From Xenoacremonium recifei (taxonomy: Eukaryota > Ascomycota > Sordariomycetes > Hypocreales > Nectriaceae), in contig WOFQ01000184.1 of NCBI GenBank assembly GCA_012184525.1, positions 1-11,955 of the forward strand: a DNA stretch of 11,955 nt, written 5' to 3'. Numbering within the stretch: the stretch's first letter is position 1; every line of letters starts with the position of its first letter. The notes under the pieces were generated by a model that searched no databases, was not told the origin of the DNA, and saw only the letters and a list, made by a program, of their open reading frames with translations. Both the position numbers and the translations under genes were made by a program. This document shows positions 7,690 to 11,955 of the stretch, one piece after another.

Positions 7690-8100
7690 CTACCAGAACA
7701 GGCAATCATCTGTACACTCTGCGGCTTTGCCCTAGCAGTGGATGATGACCGCGTCGGATGCTACCTAGGACAGAAGCACAATATTCCCAAGGGAGCTCGC
7801 TGCAAGTTGAACTCTTTAATCAATTCCCTCTAACTTCCAAGTCCCGAAAAGCTCCCTAAACAACTAGATAGCTCTGCGCTATATCCCCACCTCCAGATTC
7901 AGCATGGCGCGGCTTATAGGCACTGCGGCCAACGTTCTAAAAGCTTGAAAGCACTATCGCAACATATAATAAAGCTTCACAGGCGGGAGATCGCAGCTAT
8001 AAGAAGCTCTGGGAGGCATTGGCTGCGAGATCATATTATTGAGAATCTTATATTTCAGAGTTAGACATCGAAAGATCTCAAACAGGCCTGGATTATATCA
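7690..8100 (+). other. OrsD-like domain 1, with eroded zinc ligands
   Basis: The first finger reads IICTLCGFALAV followed by YLGQKHNIP; the second reads YRHCGQRSKSL followed by QHIIKLH. In both, one expected ligand is replaced by Tyr: TAC at 7762-7764 where the pattern expects His, and TAT at 7915-7917 where it expects the first Cys. Both are single transitions (C to T, G to A). The domain ends near HWLRDHIIENLIFQS and a TAG in a likely Trp position. Confidence 0.65.
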
Positions 8101-8819
8101 TCCCCGCCAGTCTCTGCAGCACAGAGACTTGACAGACCGCTGAGGCCAGTCCCGGATTCGATACAACATTTTGCGGATCAGCTATTCGCTAAGGAACGGG
8201 ATCATCTAGAGCTACAGTCAGGGCCACTACGGACAGGCGAGACCGTGTCTACACAGGCGTTGTTAATGAATTGGATGCGCCGAACCGGGTGGGAGCAAAC
8301 TCTCGCAAACGCGAATTGCAATATCCTCATTTCTTTATCCACTCTACCCTTTGCCTCGTCCCAGACCTTCTATCTGGGTATATATGACGGGTACGAGCTT
8401 ACCAGCTCAGTGGCCGACAAGGAGAAGCTCGGGTCCATCGTCGCAGCTCTTGATCGGCTATTTGACTAATGCGGGGAGACGGTGAGGTTTACCGACGTTA
8501 GCGTACGGCGATGGCTTCGCGGCCGCTTCCCGGATCGCCCTTACAAGGCACCATTTGAACTCGTATCGCAGTCAAGATCCGAACGGCTGTACAGGAGCGA
8601 GTTCAAGCGCTGTATCTGCTTCTGGCTGCGTGTGTGGCGACTGCCGACATGAGTCTCTCGGGGTGTTACAGGCCGCACGCTATCGAGGCTCCAGCGTGAA
8701 AGGCTGAAAGAGCTCTAGTTCGACCCCTGCTGGAGTAAAGAGAGTGAGGGAGCAGGAGACACAGAAACCGAAGAAATGAGGTTCACGGCCTCGCTACGAG
8801 ATCAAGATTCTGGTTTCAT

Positions 8820-8990
8820 TGAAGATGACGATGAGGGAGAAGAGGAGGTTCTATCTGAGTTCCCCGACGATGAGGATATAACCAGTGATTACTCGTCAAG
8901 CGAAGAGTGGAGTGGCGAGGTGGAAAGCCCGGAGTATGAGAACCGTTCGTCTCTGTATATAGAACGCGATCGCGACCAAGACGAGCTTCC
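8820..8990 (+). other. Acidic linker within the OrsD-type pseudogene
   Basis: About 57 codons are dominated by Asp, Glu and Ser (for example DDDEGEEEVLSEFPDDED and SDYSSSEEWSGEVESPEYE). Such a stretch is likely disordered and separates the N-terminal finger region from the recombinase-like half. Confidence 0.7.
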
Positions 8991-9810
8991 CTATGCGGAC
9001 AGTATAAATAATATATTTGTAGATACTGTTCTTCGGTTTTACTACGAAATAGTTATCGAAGAATTCGAAGATGGTGTAGCAAGCTCCACCCTACTCGTTT
9101 TTTTCAGTACTGTATAAGGCCTATTGAGACAGGAAGGAAACGAGTATTTGCGACCTGTACAGTATACTCCTACTCTATTAAGACTGATCTACTGCACTCG
9201 GTTGGTGTTTCTCGAAGCAATCCTACCCCGCCGTGCTTATCCTTATGCCGGTTTTCGAGCTCGGCCCCGTTACGGGCAGCTCGCGGCTCTCAATGCCGTC
9301 CGCGTCGATAAGATATGCGATGGCACTATGTCGCCTCTGGGGGAGTTCCTGAGTCTCTTGGCATATGGAGCTGCTCTTCGCCGGAGTGAAGGCCCTGTCT
9401 ATCACTTCTACTGGAGCGAAGACGGCCAGATAATCTTATGGGATGAAAGTAGTCACCTCTCTATAAATCAGTTCCGCAGCCTGGCTCATGAGATATTTCG
9501 CTAAGCAACTATCCAGTCTCGGCGCTTACTGTATGACTATGAACCAGAAGAACGGAAAATGGGTGACTTACATGACAAGCTGTCGAAGACAACTCCTGGT
9601 TATTCCTTTATCACGGATCCTCAAAACGGGCTGAAAGATCAGTACTTAACGATCTTCATGCATGCCTATACAGCTCCAGTAGATAGCTTACTCAAGGCTC
9701 AACATCATGGCCAGAGTGGTTGGGATATGGATGCCGCACAGGCGTACCTCCATGGGCATGACGCTCTTCTCAGACTCCTTATGGTCCTTAGCCAGCTTAA
9801 TGGTGGCTAA

Positions 9811-10440
9811 GGTGCGCGGATCTCAGAACTTCTCACTCTCGAATACTCAAATACACAATTAAGACTTCGAGGTATAGGACTTTTCGGCGGGCAAATGTTC
9901 TCACTAACCCGCCATCACAAGGCTCGCCTTACCACGAATAGCGAGTTTCAGGTCGCACGATTTTTTTCTCCTCAGGTTACAGCATTGATATATCAGTATC
10001 TTGTCTATATACGTCCCACAGCATATGCTATCCTTCGCCAATATTTCAGGCGCGAGTCACGGAACACTCTGATCTTCATACCTGTCTCAAAGGATACGGC
10101 TTGGACCACGAGAGTATTCATACAAGAACTGAGACGCTTGAGCCGGGATGCCCTTGGGACCGGGATAGAAATCGGAGTTCAGCTATATCGCCAGTTATCA
10201 ATCGCCATCACTAAGCGACATGTTCGAGAGGCTCTTCCAGTATTTAACCGTTTCGATAACGTGACAAAGGCGGCTGATGCAGATGTGGCTTTTGCGTGGC
10301 AAGGCGGGTATTGTCTAATGCAGCAGTATGCGACTTACGGGTTAGATAGAGCGTTCCCGGATAAGTTGCAGCCATCACTCTTACAGCTATATACTAGCTG
10401 CTCTGAGAGATGGCACAGGTTCCTGATGATTGCATCTGAG
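9811..10440 (+). other. Tyrosine-recombinase-like region
   Basis: Residues follow the order of the tyrosine recombinase active site: Arg in GARISELLTLE (9817-9819), Lys in TRHHKAR (9919-9921), Arg in QLYRQLSIAI (10189-10191), then WQGGYC where box II would have His (TAT, 10309-10311), and Tyr in ATYGLD (10336-10338), nine residues after that position. His to Tyr at 10309 is one C to T change. The resemblance is by pattern only; it could be a catalytically dead derivative of that fold or a coincidence. Confidence 0.45.
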
Positions 10441-10761
10441 TTGCCACCTACAGAATGCCTGCCTAGAGTGGGCGAAGACTTAAGACGAAACCTAAATCCA
10501 TTGAAAAGGCATCAACTGCTTTCTCCTCTGCTTACCGGCCAGATAGGCACGAAGCGGCAGCAGCAACACGCGAGCAATGCGTCAAATACTACTGCGCTGC
10601 TATTATTGAATTATGCACCCAGTTATATACTGGATGCAACTTTATCAAAGGCAGAAGCTCCACTGAGAGCAGTTCCCTCTAGACCCAGCAAGGTTATAGA
10701 CAGCACTGTCAATAATCAGAGGATCCAGACATATGGGATATTTGTGCATTTGCTACAGTTT

Positions 10762-11199
10762 AATATACTTATATGCAATACTTGCTAATATGCAATTCTT
10801 ACAGACGAGGTCGCCACACACCTACGCTATCTAAAGCATCGTTGAAACTTCACACTGAGAGAGAGAAGGGACCTTGTATTAATAATTGACAGAATACCAG
10901 GACTTTTTCGATCTCAGGAGTCTCTTATTAATTTCTGCTAGCCCCCAGTCCCAGCTAATAGTCAGCCTATCCCTTTTCTTAAACCACCAAGGCAGGGTTC
11001 TCTTGGCTGCTATATATGCCCTTATGTGGCATCTACAGAGCAAGGGATCATGAAGCATTATCGCGAGGAGCATCAATGGGTCAATGATAGAAAGAAAGGT
11101 AATAATTCCTGTCTCATCAAATTTACAGATCGTCCTTAGAGGAAGAATGTTATTTGCCAATAATTCTTCCCTAGCCGCTTAGCCAGCGGTTGGTTTGAG
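10762..11199 (+). other. OrsD-like domain 2
   Basis: The first finger begins FNILICNTC, then a TAA where Gln is expected, then YAIL and THLRYLKH. The second finger is complete: CYICPYVASTEQGIMKHYREEH (C-x2-C-x12-H-x4-H) followed by QWVND, as in the downstream gene at 11360. The end reads RKNVICQ, stop, FFPSRLASGWFEV, the usual closing motif of the domain. A GTATGT donor-like sequence follows at 11200, with a pyrimidine-rich TTTTCAG at 11303-11309, so an intron may have begun here. Confidence 0.7.
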
Positions 11200-11217
11200 G
11201 TATGTCGGGATTGTTAG

Positions 11218-11359
11218 AGCTATATTTAATAATTAGAAGCGTTTGTATTATTATTATAGAGTTAAATATATATAGAAGGATATAATTTATTAAATTTCTG
11301 CCTTTTCAGCAACCCCAGCTTTGCCATATATATTAACCCGCGATCCGCAGCATCACACC
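11218..11359. promoter_or_regulatory. Very AT-rich spacer before the last gene
   Basis: Bases 11221-11300 are strongly AT-rich, with TATATTTAATAATTAG, a TTATTATTAT run and ATATATAT tracts. The spacer separates the OrsD-type pseudogene from the following OrsD-like gene. It includes TATA-like sequence (CATATATATTAA, 11325-11336) about 30 bases before the ATG, and may also be the intron suggested by GTATGT at 11200 and CAG at 11307-11309. Confidence 0.4.
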
Positions 11360-11923
11360 ATGGCCGAAGCCATAGAGCCGTTTGTGTATTTGCCCGGATA
11401 CCCGTTTCCCGTTTGCAAGATTTGCAAGTACGCATATATGGGTAAGGAAACATTCAGTCATTTAACAAACCAGCATGGCACAGTGATTTCGCGGAGGGAG
11501 GCGAGCCGGATCAGTAATATCATCAAGGGCACAATAGGTATCATTCAAGACCAGGAGGGTTTGCGCAAATGGAGACCGCCGCCGCCAACCACCACCCGGA
11601 TTCCAATTGTCAAAGAGCCAAAAGAGGATGGATTAGGGTGCCAGGATTGCCCATATGTGGTTCGAGAGTTGCGTGGCATTAAAAGGCATTATCGGCGATG
11701 TCATGGGTGGGTAAACCCGAGGAAAGGCGGGCGATATGCCGGAGACCCGGCAGGCCAGCAACAGGCCGTGCCGTGGAGGGTTAGGGTTTGGATTAGGGGG
11801 AGGGTTACTTCCTCTGGCTATCTTGCCCTAGTGGCTTATATACAAATACAGTCTGATATCTCGATACAGTTTTTTCCAACCAGTATAATAAAAATCCTGA
11901 AAGCAAAAATAGAAGGAAAGTAG
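11360..11923 (+). CDS. Short OrsD-like double zinc-finger protein, truncated
   Basis: The frame from ATG 11360 (context CACCATGG) to TAG 11923 gives 187 residues. Residues about 19-42 form finger 1 (CKICKYAYMGKETFSHLTNQ then H; C-x2-C-x11-H-x4-H). Residues about 95-120 form finger 2 (CQDCPYVVRELRGIKRHYRR then CH; C-x2-C-x12-H-x4-H) followed by GWVNPRKGG. A proline-rich link joins them. Unlike the upstream pseudogene, all eight predicted zinc ligands are present and there is no internal stop in the domain. After QQQAVPWRV the expected CQ-FF closing motif is missing; the sequence becomes telomere-like, then AT-rich, and ends with a basic tail (IIKILKAKIEGK). Family members are usually several hundred residues long, so this is likely the 5' remnant of a second element in tandem. 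DNA binding is inferred from the fingers. Confidence 0.6.
   Translation: MAEAIEPFVYLPGYPFPVCKICKYAYMGKETFSHLTNQHGTVISRREASRISNIIKGTIGIIQDQEGLRKWRPPPPTTTRIPIVKEPKEDGLGCQDCPYVVRELRGIKRHYRRCHGWVNPRKGGRYAGDPAGQQQAVPWRVRVWIRGRVTSSGYLALVAYIQIQSDISIQFFPTSIIKILKAKIEGK
11778..11804 (+). repeat. Telomere-like, G-quadruplex-capable sequence
   Basis: The plus strand has two TTAGGG units (11781-11786 and 11793-11798) within a run of four G tracts separated by 3, 9 and 1 bases. TTAGGG is the usual telomere repeat of filamentous ascomycetes. A further TTAGGG lies at 11633-11638. The run begins just where the OrsD-like protein stops matching its family. Confidence 0.5.
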
Positions 11924-11955
11924 GGGAGCAGTCTGATCCGTCTGACAGAGGAGAG

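Larger units (their letters stand above)
7591..11217 (+). pseudogene. Degraded OrsD zinc-finger / tyrosine-recombinase-like protein
   Basis: A single frame of about 1,200 codons runs from ATG 7591 to 11217 with in-frame stops at 7831, 8062, 8467, 8650, 8716, 9115, 9502, 9808, 10786, 10843, 10939, 11137, 11161 and 11215, yet homologous-looking sequence continues across every stop without a frame change. Domain order: OrsD-like double zinc finger (7690-8100), a middle region with a KEKLGSIVAALDRLF-type segment, an acidic linker (8820-8990), an alpha-helical conserved region (9060-9800), a recombinase-like region (9811-10440) and a second OrsD-like region (10762-11199). From memory this matches large fungal proteins annotated as C2H2/OrsD (DUF3505) proteins, some of which continue into RecQ-like helicases; no helicase motif is visible here. 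Several stops fall where the family usually has Trp or Gln (8062, 9808, 10786, 11137), consistent with TGG or CAA/CAG transitions. It cannot make a full product. Confidence 0.8.

Noticed and set aside
7566..10809. Twelve-base exact repeat CTTACAGACGAG at 7566-7577 and 10798-10809
   Set aside because: A few 12-base matches are expected by chance in a window this size, and the two copies are read in different frames.
7591..11217. Stops as evidence of a reassigned genetic code or readthrough
   Set aside because: All three stop codons occur, neighbouring genes use stops normally, and zinc-ligand residues are also lost, which fits decay.
1..11955. tRNA, rRNA, CRISPR array, bacterial-type operon or insertion sequence
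   Set aside because: Both strands were scanned by eye for B-box-like motifs, regular spacers and transposase motifs; none was convincing.

Overview
The window looks like an accessory, possibly subtelomeric, stretch of a filamentous ascomycete (Pezizomycotina) genome. Reasons: one good fungal-type intron (donor GTAAGG, branch TGCTAAT, 61 bases); secreted-protein genes with signal peptides and N-glycosylation sequons; a gene starting in a CACCATGG context; OrsD/DUF3505-type double zinc-finger sequences, which I know only from fungi; low gene density and several broken genes. The species cannot be told from the sequence.

Layout. (1) 1-151, minus strand: the N-terminal 50 codons of an unrecognised gene that runs off the left edge, with a small CGG-containing tandem repeat in its 5' flank. 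(2) 846-2153, plus: a fungal hypothetical-protein family member with PD-(D/E)XK nuclease-like residues, interrupted by one in-frame TGA. (3) 2154-3164: nothing recognised. (4) 3165-6934: four copies of one gene family. Copy 1 (plus) and copy 2 (minus) face each other tail to tail; each keeps only the N-terminal domain and lacks a signal peptide. Copy 3 (plus) is intact at 259 aa, with a signal peptide, the N-terminal domain and a six-cysteine C-terminal domain. Copy 4 (plus) is full length but has a TAG replacing a tryptophan conserved in the other three. Protein similarity and a shared one-codon indel pair copy 1 with copy 4 and copy 2 with copy 3. (5) 7358-7488: three palindromes built on GAAACGGGGCCCGTTTC. 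(6) 7591-11217, plus: one reading frame of about 1,200 codons carrying 14 in-frame stops but needing no frameshift. In order it shows an OrsD-like zinc-finger region, an acidic linker, a stretch with the residue order of a tyrosine recombinase, and a second OrsD-like region. (7) 11360-11923, plus: a further, short OrsD-like gene whose family resemblance stops at a telomere-like, G-quadruplex-capable sequence.

How the parts fit together. The right half looks like the remains of a repeated fungal element of the OrsD type inactivated by point mutation; single C-to-T or G-to-A transitions can explain the stops and several apparent losses of zinc-ligand or catalytic residues, as repeat-induced point mutation (RIP) or cytosine deamination would do. 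The left-centre is a small family of secreted, cysteine-rich, effector-like proteins expanding and decaying by local duplication, deletion and nonsense mutation. No RNA genes, CRISPR arrays or insertion sequences were recognised. Family assignments rest on recalled patterns and were not searched.
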